This document shows positions 18,824 to 26,065 of a stretch of 64,000 nucleotides of DNA, one piece after another. The translations under genes and the position numbers were made by a program. Where the stretch lies: contig WRGY01000124.1 of NCBI GenBank assembly GCA_009786925.1, positions 1-64,000 on the forward strand, read 5' to 3'. Source of the stretch: Defluviitaleaceae bacterium (GTDB taxonomy: Bacteria > Bacillota > Clostridia > Lachnospirales > WQUN01). A model generated the notes under the pieces. The model did not search any database. It was not told the DNA's origin and was given only the letters and a program-made list of their open reading frames with translations. Position 1 is the stretch's first letter. Each line of letters begins with the position of its first letter.

Positions 18824-19027
18824 TTAATTGTTTTTTGACCTTCGCCCTGGTTTCAGATTGATTGTGCGTGTAGGCTTTGACGCATTGCTTGGAATAGCCC
18901 AAGATCTTCCAAACTGCACTACACCTTCAATTCTGCCTTCACTACACCAAAATTGCACTTGGCGAACTGATACATCCCAACGCTGTGCCATTTCTTTTGC
19001 AGTCACATATCCATTCAATGTTGACAT
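18824..19027 (-). CDS. Small HTH (MerR/excisionase-like) DNA-binding protein
   Basis: 67 residues: NGYVTAKEMAQRWDVSVRQV then QFWCSEGRIEGVVQFGRSWAI, a winged-helix of the HTH_17/MerR type as in excisionases and small regulators, with a basic tail. A TAGGAGGC ribosome binding site precedes the ATG and mcrB starts 16 bp downstream. It is the first gene after a clear promoter, so it may autoregulate the mcrBC-recombinase operon or act as a recombination directionality factor for excision. Both roles are inference. Confidence 0.8.
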   Translation of the reverse strand: MSTLNGYVTAKEMAQRWDVSVRQVQFWCSEGRIEGVVQFGRSWAIPSNASKPTRTINLKPGRRSKNN

Positions 19028-19083
19028 TTAAGCCTCCTATAAGAATAGCAACATCTGGAGTGATAGTTATATTGCCTAAAAAT

Positions 19084-19112
19084 ATTATATTCGTTTTCGT
19101 GAAGAAAATCAA
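19084..19112 (-). promoter_or_regulatory. Sigma-A-type promoter of the HTH-mcrB-mcrC-recombinase unit
   Basis: Minus strand TTGATT (19112-19107) and TATAAT (19089-19084) with a 17-bp spacer, about 57 bp upstream of the HTH gene. It suggests vegetative expression of the restriction genes. No other promoter is obvious before the recombinase. Confidence 0.65.
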
Positions 19113-19188
19113 GAATAAAATGCAGTAGCAAGCAATGTATTTGTTGCACAAATACGCTTGTTGAGGTAAATCCCTCAAACTCCCTTTC

Positions 19189-19216
19189 GCAAAAATCGCC
19201 GTGAGGCGACTTTTGC
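19189..19216. repeat. Hairpin in the element intergenic region
   Basis: GCAAAAATCGCC and GGCGACTTTTGC form a near-perfect 12-bp stem around a GTGA loop. It lies in the 302-bp gap (19028-19329) between the HTH and ATPase genes, which otherwise holds the promoter and a second hairpin and no ORF I can support. Confidence 0.6.
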
Positions 19217-19268
19217 TTTAAGCCGCTTATGCGTCTGCTGACACTCGTTCCGAGTGAGTAAAACCATG

Positions 19269-19297
19269 AAAGGGGGTGGCGTTTCGCCACCCCCTTT
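19269..19297. terminator. Repeated GC-rich hairpin, copy 1 (probable terminator of the ATPase gene)
   Basis: The stem AAAGGGGGTGGCG pairs perfectly with CGCCACCCCCTTT around a TTT loop. It sits 33 bp past the stop of the DUF4143 ATPase gene. The 23-bp core (19272-19294) recurs exactly at 20660-20682 on the other side of the same gene. Confidence 0.65.
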
Positions 19298-19329
19298 GCA
19301 TACATTAACCCTCATCCTAAATTAAAATT

Positions 19330-20559
19330 CTAAATCATTTGCACAGGCAAAATCCAAACATCATTCGTTAGCGGTAAACGCTCTTTCGCAAGGCAAATAA
19401 CAGCTCCAGTCCCCACTTTCTTAGTGGGGATTTTTTCTAGTTGACGAAAAGCTTTAACCATAGACTTTGTAGGGTCACTTGAGGTTTTTATTTCTATGGG
19501 GTACAAACAATCCCCATCAGCAATCACCAAGTCAATTTCATTTTTGTCTGTGTCACGATAATAGTAAATTGGCGGCTTTACAATACCGTCATTGTAGTAA
19601 CTTTTCAAAACTTCAGCAAAGACAAAACTTTCAAAAATATGTCCCCACATAGCCCCGTTTGTTAATTGCTCTGGCGTGTTCCACCCCATTAGCCAACAGG
19701 CAAGACCGGTGTCAAGAAAATATAACTTTGGTGCTTTTATCATTCGTTTAGTGAGGTTGTTGTGGTATGGTTCTAGCAAATAAACTAAGCCACTTGATTC
19801 TAAAACAGACAGCCATGATTTAACGGTCTTTACATCTTTACCGCAGATTTCTGCAATGGTGGATAAGTTAAGAACTTCCCCTGTAAGTGAGGCAGTGGCT
19901 TTTACGAATTTGATAAATGCAGACTCATCCTGAATGTTCAAAACGTCCTTTATGTCCTTTTCGATATAGGTTTGGAAGTAAGAGCTGTAATAGTCCGCCC
20001 AATCGTGAAGGTCGCTTTCCGCTTCGTATAGCTCTGGGAAAAATCCTTTATGGATAATGGACACTATTTTTGAATAATCAAAGGTTGCACTTTCTTTTTC
20101 ACGCTCTTCTATTTGCGTAGTGGACGGCAAAAAAGGCTCTCTATAAGACACATGGTTTAACTCACGCATAGATAACCCTAGCATTTTGATAATTCCTGCA
20201 CGTCCAGCGAGACTTTCGCTTATATTTTTCATCAGCTTTATACTTTGCGAACCAGTGAGATAGAATTGCCCCTTTGTTTTATCTTCATCTACAATGTCCT
20301 TGATATAGTCAAATAACTCTGCCGCCTTTTGCACTTCGTCTACAATAATTGGCGGCTTATTTATATCAAAAAATAGGGAAGGATTTTCTTTTGCACTCTC
20401 CCGCACAAGTGGGCGGTTTAGCGTTGTGTAGTTTATGTCTTTGCGAATTTCTTTTAGCATGGTTGTTTTGCCTACTTGGCGCGCGCCGGTTAAAACAAGC
20501 ACCGGCTTGCGTTTAGAAATACGTGTCACAACCGCCTCTATGTGTCTCGGGTAATACAT
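19330..20559 (-). CDS. AAA_14/DUF4143 ATPase
   Basis: 409 residues. Walker A is in PVLVLTGARQVGKTT (residues 19-33), Walker B in PPIIVDEVQK near residue 90, and QFYLTGSQS is the sensor-like motif. The C-terminal DUF4143 half ends with YPIEIKTSSDPTKSMVKAFRQL, which resembles a PD-(D/E)xK fold. The family is common, often single-copy cargo, and has no firm function; roles in conflict or as solo NTPases have been proposed. A GGAGG site precedes the start. The gene sits between two identical hairpins, which makes it look like a discrete cassette inside the skin-type element. Confidence 0.88.
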   Translation of the reverse strand: MYYPRHIEAVVTRISKRKPVLVLTGARQVGKTTMLKEIRKDINYTTLNRPLVRESAKENPSLFFDINKPPIIVDEVQKAAELFDYIKDIVDEDKTKGQFYLTGSQSIKLMKNISESLAGRAGIIKMLGLSMRELNHVSYREPFLPSTTQIEEREKESATFDYSKIVSIIHKGFFPELYEAESDLHDWADYYSSYFQTYIEKDIKDVLNIQDESAFIKFVKATASLTGEVLNLSTIAEICGKDVKTVKSWLSVLESSGLVYLLEPYHNNLTKRMIKAPKLYFLDTGLACWLMGWNTPEQLTNGAMWGHIFESFVFAEVLKSYYNDGIVKPPIYYYRDTDKNEIDLVIADGDCLYPIEIKTSSDPTKSMVKAFRQLEKIPTKKVGTGAVICLAKERLPLTNDVWILPVQMI

Positions 20560-20656
20560 GCTATGTCCTCCTATTTATTTCTGCGATTATTTTGGAATTG
20601 AAATCCATTATACACGAAAACTTTGGAGGTTTCAATAATAAGTTTGCGACAAAATC

Positions 20657-20685
20657 TGAGGGGGTGGCGTTTCGCCACCCCCTCA
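20657..20685. repeat. Repeated GC-rich hairpin, copy 2
   Basis: TGAGGGGGTGGCG pairs with CGCCACCCCCTCA around a TTT loop, 97 bp upstream of the ATPase start. The 23-bp core is identical to copy 1, but the outer stem pairs differ and are compensated. The rest of the 237-bp gap 20560-20796 holds an inverted repeat ACGACACA/TGTGTCGT (20721-20728, 20754-20761) just ahead of the small-ORF cluster, a possible operator. Confidence 0.6.
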
Positions 20686-20796
20686 AACAGTAAAACTTTT
20701 CACGCTATATAGAAGGGCATACGACACAGTTTACACATCTAACAGAACAACAGTGTGTCGTGTTATCCTTCAAATCAACTCAGAGAGGATGTTGCA

Positions 20797-20916
20797 ATGC
20801 TAAAAAAATCCTATCCCTCAGAATACAGACAAACTGTTGAAGAATATATTGTGTCAACACTGTTAAAGGGGGTGCGGCTTGTTTACGCAGGCTATAATTC
20901 ACTACCCAAAAGATGA
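20797..20916 (+). CDS. Small hypothetical protein of the element
   Basis: 39 residues from an ATG with an AGAGAGGA site 8 bp upstream: MLKKSYPSEYRQTVEEYIVS then a short hydrophobic/basic tail. It overlaps the next small ORF in another frame, as coupled leader peptides do. No family recognised; coding status rests on the ribosome binding site and position. Confidence 0.45.
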   Translation: MLKKSYPSEYRQTVEEYIVSTLLKGVRLVYAGYNSLPKR

Positions 20917-21088
20917 AAAAATTCGCAGACAAATCGAAAAAGATATCGCCGTATTCCATTGTAACGCAGCCTTAAAATATATGGACAGCCTAAACTTAAA
21001 CAACTATCAAAAATCAGCTGTACTTAAAGAGGCACTTAAAAGTATAAGGCAAAGCACTCCTATTGATACCACCACTGAAAAAGGCTAA
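20879..21088 (+). CDS. Small hypothetical protein with IHYPK motif (paralogue 1)
   Basis: 69 residues from a TTG start preceded by AAAGGGGGTG. The sequence QAIIHYPKDEKIRRQIEKDI is followed by a helical basic segment (YMDSLNLNNYQKSAVLKEAL). It resembles the product of 21268-21456 over its whole length (xVIxHYPK, then I-A-x-x-H, RYI/KYM, L-N/P-YxQK). I recall similar short proteins near serine recombinases in Clostridia, but function is unknown. Confidence 0.65.
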   Translation: MFTQAIIHYPKDEKIRRQIEKDIAVFHCNAALKYMDSLNLNNYQKSAVLKEALKSIRQSTPIDTTTEKG

Positions 21089-21267
21089 GTTTACTGACCG
21101 CCCACATCGTACAGGTGTGGGCGGTTGCATATTCAAAGAAGTCACTATTGACGCTAATATGCAACAATTAAAACATTCATTTGATGCTATTGAGCTTGCT
21201 CAAGATAAACTATATACTCGAAGTGCTACCTAACAAGGAACAACAAACTTAGAAGGAGGAATTCCCT

Positions 21268-21456
21268 GTGAATGTAATAGTTCATTACCCAAAAAGTAAA
21301 ACCAGTATAGATATATTGAAAAAAAGAGTTGCTGAAATCCATGCACGAGTAGTAGTACGATATATTCGAGAGTTGGCTTGCCCCTATAACCAAAAAGTTA
21401 AGCTCCTCAAAAAAATCTATACGCATGGAAAATCATCTAATACTAACGAAACATAA
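21268..21456 (+). CDS. Small hypothetical protein with VHYPK motif (paralogue 2)
   Basis: 62 residues from a GTG with a strong AAGGAGG site. VNVIVHYPKSKTSIDILKKR is followed by VAEIHARVVVRYIRELACPY, paralogous to the preceding small ORF. It is the last gene before a terminator in this rightward cluster. It may be a DNA-binding or recombination accessory factor judging only from size, charge and neighbourhood. Confidence 0.7.
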   Translation: MNVIVHYPKSKTSIDILKKRVAEIHARVVVRYIRELACPYNQKVKLLKKIYTHGKSSNTNET

Positions 21457-21471
21457 TATTACTTGTAATGC

Positions 21472-21520
21472 AAGTGTGTAGCTGACAACAATTTAATTGG
21501 CAGTAGCTACGCACTTTTTT
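21472..21520 (+). terminator. Rho-independent terminator of the small-ORF cluster
   Basis: AAGTGTGTAGCT (21472-21483) pairs with AGCTACGCACTT (21505-21516), one G-U pair, followed by a T run to 21520. It lies 16 bp after the last small ORF. Confidence 0.75.
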
Positions 21521-21550
21521 ATACAGTGACATAGTTTTTCGCATATCCAA

Positions 21551-21952
21551 TCAAAGTAGCCCAAGCTCTCTGAATTTTTCCCAAGTTTTACGCTTAATAA
21601 CGCCACGCCCATTCTCCCATCGTTCGATAGTTCGGCGGTCAGAACCAAGCATGGCCGCAAGTTCACGTTGGTATAAGCCTCGCTCCTTGCGAAGTTCTTT
21701 GATTTTTTGACAGCAAGGATAGTCTAGGAATTTATAATAGTCATCATAAAGCTTGTCCACATCAACATTGAGGGCAATAGCAATCTTTCTCAAATCCTCA
21801 AGTACTGGCTCTGTACGACCGTTCTCGTAATCCATAATTGCATGCCGACTCAAGCCTACAAGGTCTGCAAGGTCGTGACCATATATATCCTTTTTATTTC
21901 TATAAAACCGTATTCTTTCGCCAACCATTGCATCTTTGGGAAGAGTCCTCAT
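21551..21952 (-). CDS. Protein with two tandem XRE-type HTH motifs
   Basis: About 133 residues from ATG 21952; an alternative ATG lies at 21928. The first HTH reads GERIRFYRNKKDIYGHDLAD then LVGLSRHAIMDYENG, the second KIKELRKERGLYQRELAAML then GSDRRTIERWENG. Neither start has a convincing ribosome binding site, and the frame stays open upstream through attR into antisense sigK (to 22087). In the excised circle the same frame joins the end of the recombinase gene. It could be a regulator of the element. Expression in the integrated state is uncertain. Confidence 0.75.
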   Translation of the reverse strand: MRTLPKDAMVGERIRFYRNKKDIYGHDLADLVGLSRHAIMDYENGRTEPVLEDLRKIAIALNVDVDKLYDDYYKFLDYPCCQKIKELRKERGLYQRELAAMLGSDRRTIERWENGRGVIKRKTWEKFRELGLL

Positions 21953-22000
21953 ATCGCAAGTTAGGTGATACAGTAGTTTGCCTTGCTGAAAAGATACCAG

Positions 22001-22046
22001 AGGTGCGTCACACCATTTTGCATAGCAAATGAAATCCTGATGCACA
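22001..22046 (+). other. attR of the skin-type element
   Basis: The element-side arm carries GTCACAC at 22007-22013, the exact inverse of the attL arm motif and at the same distance (15 bp) from the AA dinucleotide at 22028-22029. The host side continues as sigK (AATGAAATCCTGATG). The matched inverted arms are what a zinc-ribbon serine recombinase would bind on attP. Confidence 0.8.
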
Positions 22047-22402
22047 TAAGAGCCATAAAAAAAACCACAGGCGATATATACTTGCAAGACATAATCGGTG
22101 TAGACCGAGAAGGGAACGAGGTACGTGTAGAAGACAAATTAGCTGACGAAAAGGAAGACATTCCCGACCAAGTGAGTGTAAAAATACAGCTAAAGAGGCT
22201 GAGAGAAGCGGTATACAAAATCCTCTACGGGCGAGAAAAAACGGTAATAACTATGCGATATGGGTTAGGACCTGAAATGGAAGAAATGACGCAACGAGAA
22301 ATCGCAGGGGTTTTGGATATTAGCCGCAGTTATGTATCCCGCATAGAAAAGAAAGCTCTCGGAAAACTTCGAAAAGAGCTTGCGGAGAGCGTATCTCATT
22401 GA
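22028..22402 (+). CDS. sigK: Sigma-K, C-terminal half (split by skin-type element)
   Basis: 124 residues after the junction: NEILMHIRAIKKTTGDIYLQ, DIIGVDREGNEVRVEDKLAD, then region 4 with ILYGREKTVITMRYGLGPEM and the HTH TQREIAGVLDISRSYVSRIE. This is the SpoIIIC equivalent. It has no ribosome binding site or proper start of its own in the integrated state. After excision it continues codon 108 of the N-terminal half. The stop overlaps the end of the convergent lipid kinase gene by 7 bp. Confidence 0.95.
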   Translation, partial: NEILMHIRAIKKTTGDIYLQDIIGVDREGNEVRVEDKLADEKEDIPDQVSVKIQLKRLREAVYKILYGREKTVITMRYGLGPEMEEMTQREIAGVLDISRSYVSRIEKKALGKLRKELAESVSH

Positions 22403-23292
22403 TTTTTGTGGCGCGGTATTATTAAATTTATCGCGCCTTTTTCGCATGTAATTTTAAGTGGCATTTTCGGGCCGGGTTCTCCATCTACGTCGGTGTTTAT
22501 TTTTTTCTTGCCCAGGTAGTTTATTTCTATGGAGGATTCGTGCAAAAAGAGTACCCTCGGGTCGTCAAGATGCTCTCCTGCTAAGATTTTAATTAGTATT
22601 CCTGCTATGTCTTTGATAGACATGGAGCGGAATGCTACAAGGTCTAGCAGTCCGTCGTTTATGGACGCGATGGGGGAAATTTTGTTGAATCCGCCGCAAC
22701 ATCCGCTGTTAAGCACTAAAAACAACGAAAATTCACCCTCATAGATTGCGGATGGGGTTGAAATATTTAATTTTAATGGCGTTACATTTGGGAGCTGGCC
22801 AAGCCCCTTTACGTAGTAAGCTAATTTTCCGAATATGCTTTTTGTTAAATTATCAATGGAGTGTGAGACGTTTATAAAAAGGCCGCCTCCGCATACATTA
22901 TTAAAATATTGGCCGTTTGCACATCCTAGGTCAGCGGATATTATTTTGCCTTCGGCGATGACCTCTGCGGCGGCGCGAGGGTCTTTAGGGATTTCCAAAA
23001 ATGTGGCAAAATCATTTGCAGTGCCTGCCGGGATGATTCCGAGTGGAGTATTTTTGTTGTAGTTTTTCATTTTATTTATTGCCATGTTTACCGTGCCGTC
23101 CCCTCCCGAGACTACAAGTGCATGTTCGTCTGACAGCGATTGTATTGCCACATCCATTGCCTTCTCTGTGGTTACACGGATGATGGCTGTTAAGTATCCT
23201 GCATTAAAAAAAATTTCTGCACAAGAATCTAATACATCCTTAAAACGTCTATCGCCGGAATACGGATTATATATCAAGCGCAGTGTTTTCAT
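22396..23292 (-). CDS. Diacylglycerol/lipid kinase family protein (DagK/YegS type)
   Basis: About 298 residues from the ATG at 23292, which has AAAAGGGA about 10 bp upstream; a GTG at 23301 is too close to that site. TLRLIYNPYSGDRRFKD and VVSGGDGTVNMAINKM (GGDGT nucleotide motif) with LGIIPAGTANDFA define the diacylglycerol kinase catalytic domain. The C-terminal beta domain contains NDGLLDLVAFRSMS and VDGEPG. The family phosphorylates diacylglycerol or related lipids with ATP. It is convergent with sigK and divergent from mgtE. Confidence 0.93.
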   Translation of the reverse strand: MKTLRLIYNPYSGDRRFKDVLDSCAEIFFNAGYLTAIIRVTTEKAMDVAIQSLSDEHALVVSGGDGTVNMAINKMKNYNKNTPLGIIPAGTANDFATFLEIPKDPRAAAEVIAEGKIISADLGCANGQYFNNVCGGGLFINVSHSIDNLTKSIFGKLAYYVKGLGQLPNVTPLKLNISTPSAIYEGEFSLFLVLNSGCCGGFNKISPIASINDGLLDLVAFRSMSIKDIAGILIKILAGEHLDDPRVLFLHESSIEINYLGKKKINTDVDGEPGPKMPLKITCEKGAINLIIPRHKNQ

Positions 23293-23367
23293 TGCGAACA
23301 CGTCCCTTTTGCAAGTTTTTCTTTATTATATTACATTTTTGTGGCATACTTATCAAGGTGATGTAAT

Positions 23368-24708
23368 ATGAACGAAGTTATAATGGGAATAATAAATTCG
23401 CCGCCTATAAATGCAGGAAATCTCCGCAAAGAACTTTCTCGCATGAATATGGTGGACATCGGTGATATATTTGGAGAGTTGACAAAGGAGCAGACTATCC
23501 AGTTTTTTCGTCTATTGCCCAAGGATATTGCTGCAAATGTTTTTGCGTATATCGAGACGGACAAGCAGCAGATTATTGTAGAAGCCCTTACAGACAATGA
23601 GGTAGGCAAAATTGTCGGAGGGCTTTTTGCCGATGATGCGGTTGATTTTATAGAAGAGATGCCCGCGAATGTAGTAAATCGAGTATTGCGTAGCATTCCT
23701 GCGGAAAAACGTAAAATTATTAACCAGTTGTTGCAATACCCTGACGACTCAGTGGGCAGTATGATGACAACAGAATATATGACCCTACGAGAAGATTTTA
23801 ATATTATCGAGACATTTTCCGAAATCCGTAACAAAAAAATCAAAGGTTTGCACACCTGCTATGTAGTGCGCAGGGACAAGCTGCTTGTGGGTACGGTATC
23901 ACTAAAAACCCTCCTGCTTGCAAAGGAACATGAGAGAATCGCGGATATAATGCATCCAAACGTGATAAGCGCGAACACAACTGATGACCAAGAACATGCC
24001 GCACGACTGTTTCGCAAATATGGTCTGCTATCCCTGCCCGTAGTAGACAAGGAAGGTCGCATGGTAGGCATTATCACCGTAGACGATGCCGTAGAAATTG
24101 TAGAGGAAGAAACAACAGAGGACTTCGAAAAAATGGCAGCGATTCTTCCGTCAGAGGACCCATATCTAAAAACGGGCGTTTTTAAGCACACATACAAGCG
24201 GGTGGGTTGGCTTTTGGTGCTTATGCTTGCTGCAATTTTGACAGAAATGATAATTGCAGATGTTGAGGATTTGCTTGCAGTTTTGCCTGCGTTGTCGGCG
24301 TTTATTCCCATGTTGATGGACTCAGGGGGTAATGCAGGGGCGCAGACTTCTATGCTGGTCATACGGAGTATGGCACTGGATGAGATTAAGTTTAAGGATA
24401 TTTTAAAAGTTTGGTGGCTCGAAATCAGAGTTGCAGTGATTTGTGGGCTTGTCCTAGGGGTGGTAAATGCTGCGCGTGTGCTTATTTTTAATCCAGAGAG
24501 GGCATTGCTTACGCTTGTTGTCGCGATTACTCTGCTTGCTGTTATGGTGCTTTCTAAAAGCCTGGGATGCTTGCTCCCTTTGACTGCCAAGAAAATCAAT
24601 TTAGACCCTGCCGCCTTAGCTATGCCGATTGTAAAAACACTGGCTGACGTTGTCGCATTGCTTGTTTATTTTGCAGTTGCGGCTGCGCTGTTACCGGAGT
24701 TGAGGTGA
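23368..24708 (+). CDS. mgtE: Magnesium transporter MgtE, copy 1
   Basis: 446 residues in the normal MgtE order: N domain (about 1-125, helical, with the ADDAVDFIEEMP repeat), two CBS domains (about 130-250; SVGSMMTTEYMTL, LPVVDKEGRMVGIITVDD), a plug helix, and five membrane helices. AFIPMLMDSGGNAGAQTSML is the conserved pore-side motif. MgtE forms a homodimeric Mg2+ channel gated by Mg2+ binding to the N and CBS domains. AAGGTGA precedes the start. It is followed 4 bp later by a second mgtE. Confidence 0.95.
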   Translation: MNEVIMGIINSPPINAGNLRKELSRMNMVDIGDIFGELTKEQTIQFFRLLPKDIAANVFAYIETDKQQIIVEALTDNEVGKIVGGLFADDAVDFIEEMPANVVNRVLRSIPAEKRKIINQLLQYPDDSVGSMMTTEYMTLREDFNIIETFSEIRNKKIKGLHTCYVVRRDKLLVGTVSLKTLLLAKEHERIADIMHPNVISANTTDDQEHAARLFRKYGLLSLPVVDKEGRMVGIITVDDAVEIVEEETTEDFEKMAAILPSEDPYLKTGVFKHTYKRVGWLLVLMLAAILTEMIIADVEDLLAVLPALSAFIPMLMDSGGNAGAQTSMLVIRSMALDEIKFKDILKVWWLEIRVAVICGLVLGVVNAARVLIFNPERALLTLVVAITLLAVMVLSKSLGCLLPLTAKKINLDPAALAMPIVKTLADVVALLVYFAVAAALLPELR

Positions 24709-24712
24709 AATT

Positions 24713-26050
24713 ATGGATAAAAATATTCTACAAATCATAAACGAAAAGCAATATGATGATTTAGCGGTGCTTTTTGCACATATGAACGCCGTAGACATCT
24801 CAGACATCTTAGAGTATGTTGAAGAAGAACAGGCTGTTGAGGTGTTTCGGCTTTTGGATGATGACGAAAAACTTTCTGCCGATGTTTTTTCATATCTCTC
24901 ATCGGAGCGACAGCGTCTCTTTGTGGAAGAGTTAACCGATACCGAGGTCGTAGAAATCATGGAAGACTTGTCGGTAGACGATATTGTTGACCTTATTGAG
25001 GATATACCTGATGACGTGGGTACCCGCGTACTGGAGAGTATTAGTACGGAAAAGGGGGAAATCGTAGACCGTATTCTTGATTATCCTGAGGACTCAGCAG
25101 GAAGTATCATGACTACCGAAATCGTTGAGCTTACCGCAGATACTACGGTAAAAGAGGCATTGCACACTATCCGCACATCGGGTGTAGATAAGGAGACAAT
25201 TTATACTTGTTATGTGGTAGATGATGAGAGAAAGCTAATCGGTGTGATTACGGCAGATACACTTCTATATTCTAAACTTTCTGATAAAGTCGAAAATTTA
25301 ATGGAAACAAATGTGATTTTTGCAACGGCAAGCGACGACCGTGAGGTATTGGCCACTAACTTTTCAAAATACGACCTGCTTGCGATGCCTGTTGTGAGCA
25401 GAAGCGGTAATCTGGTGGGAATCGTTACAGTAGACGATATTCTGCGTGTTATTACAGAAGAGGACACGGAGGATTTTACAAACATCGTAGGTGTAAGTTC
25501 TGCTGATGTGCCATATATGAAAACGGGCGTTTTGGGACATGCAAAAAATCGTATTATATGGCTGCTTACGCTTATGCTGACGGCGGCTGTTGCGGGGGCT
25601 GTGTTTTCTGTATTTGAGGATGCGCTGGAGCAGATGGCGATACTTGTGGCGTTTACGCCTATGCTCATGGGTACAGGCGGAAATGCTGGAGCGCAAGCTT
25701 CTACTGTAATAATCCGCGGTATGGCCTTGGGCGAAATCGTAAAAACGGATATGCTCAAATTGGTGTGGCGGGAGACCCGAATCGCATTTGCCTGTAGCCT
25801 TGTTCTTGGCGTGGTTAACTTTGGTAGGATTGTTTTAATGCATCAAAATTTTACATTAGCTTGGGTTGTAACGCTTTGTTTGGTGATTACATTGGTTGTG
25901 TCTAACATGATTGGATGTGTATTGCCGATTCTTGCAAAGACATTAAAAATGGACCCGGCAATAATGGCCGCGCCACTGATTACAGCGATTGTGGATGGTA
26001 CCGCACTTGTTGTGTTTTTTATGGTTGCAAGCCTAGCATTTGGATTGTAA
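24713..26050 (+). CDS. mgtE: Magnesium transporter MgtE, copy 2
   Basis: 445 residues with the same architecture: N domain with VDDIVDLIEDIPDD, CBS pair (SAGSIMTTEIVEL; MPVVSRSGNLVGIVTVDD) and membrane domain with AFTPMLMGTGGNAGAQAST. It is clearly paralogous to the preceding gene and starts 4 bp after it, pointing to an old tandem duplication. The two differ in the last membrane helix (MDPAIMAAPLITAIVDGTAL against LDPAALAMPIVKTLADVVAL), so they may differ in ion preference or form a heterodimer. The downstream repair gene begins 15 bp later. Confidence 0.95.
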   Translation: MDKNILQIINEKQYDDLAVLFAHMNAVDISDILEYVEEEQAVEVFRLLDDDEKLSADVFSYLSSERQRLFVEELTDTEVVEIMEDLSVDDIVDLIEDIPDDVGTRVLESISTEKGEIVDRILDYPEDSAGSIMTTEIVELTADTTVKEALHTIRTSGVDKETIYTCYVVDDERKLIGVITADTLLYSKLSDKVENLMETNVIFATASDDREVLATNFSKYDLLAMPVVSRSGNLVGIVTVDDILRVITEEDTEDFTNIVGVSSADVPYMKTGVLGHAKNRIIWLLTLMLTAAVAGAVFSVFEDALEQMAILVAFTPMLMGTGGNAGAQASTVIIRGMALGEIVKTDMLKLVWRETRIAFACSLVLGVVNFGRIVLMHQNFTLAWVVTLCLVITLVVSNMIGCVLPILAKTLKMDPAIMAAPLITAIVDGTALVVFFMVASLAFGL

Positions 26051-26065
26051 TTGGGGAGGTATAGA

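Larger units (their letters stand above)
13034..22029. mobile_element. Skin-type (sigK intervening) element, 8,994 bp, carrying McrBC
   Basis: Both ends lie inside sigK: the gene is intact up to Asn108 at 13034 and resumes at 22028. AATG is shared by both junctions (13034-13037 and 22028-22031). Removing one copy plus the intervening 8,994 bp gives an in-frame sigma-K of about 231 residues whose junction reads RCIENEILMH, the conserved sequence of the family. A large serine recombinase lies at the left end. Cargo: HTH protein, McrB, McrC, AAA/DUF4143 ATPase, three small ORFs and a double-HTH protein. No phage structural genes, replication genes or conjugation genes are visible, so it is a reduced element. 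In Bacillus subtilis and Clostridioides difficile, skin elements at the same gene are excised only in the mother cell; the same is inferred here. Confidence 0.95.

Noticed and set aside
19269-20685. The two GC-rich hairpins as a CRISPR array
   Set aside because: Only two copies 1.4 kb apart with a gene between them and internal dyad symmetry; no spacer pattern.
21157-21233. Very short ORF between the paralogous small ORFs
   Set aside because: About 24 codons, no ribosome binding site and no similarity to its neighbours.
13034-22029. Complete prophage
   Set aside because: No capsid, tail, packaging, lysis or replication genes are present; only recombinase and cargo.
12713-22402. sigK halves as a decayed pseudogene
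   Set aside because: Both halves are free of stops and shifts, and precise removal of 8,994 bp restores the frame and the conserved junction, so it is a developmentally repairable gene.
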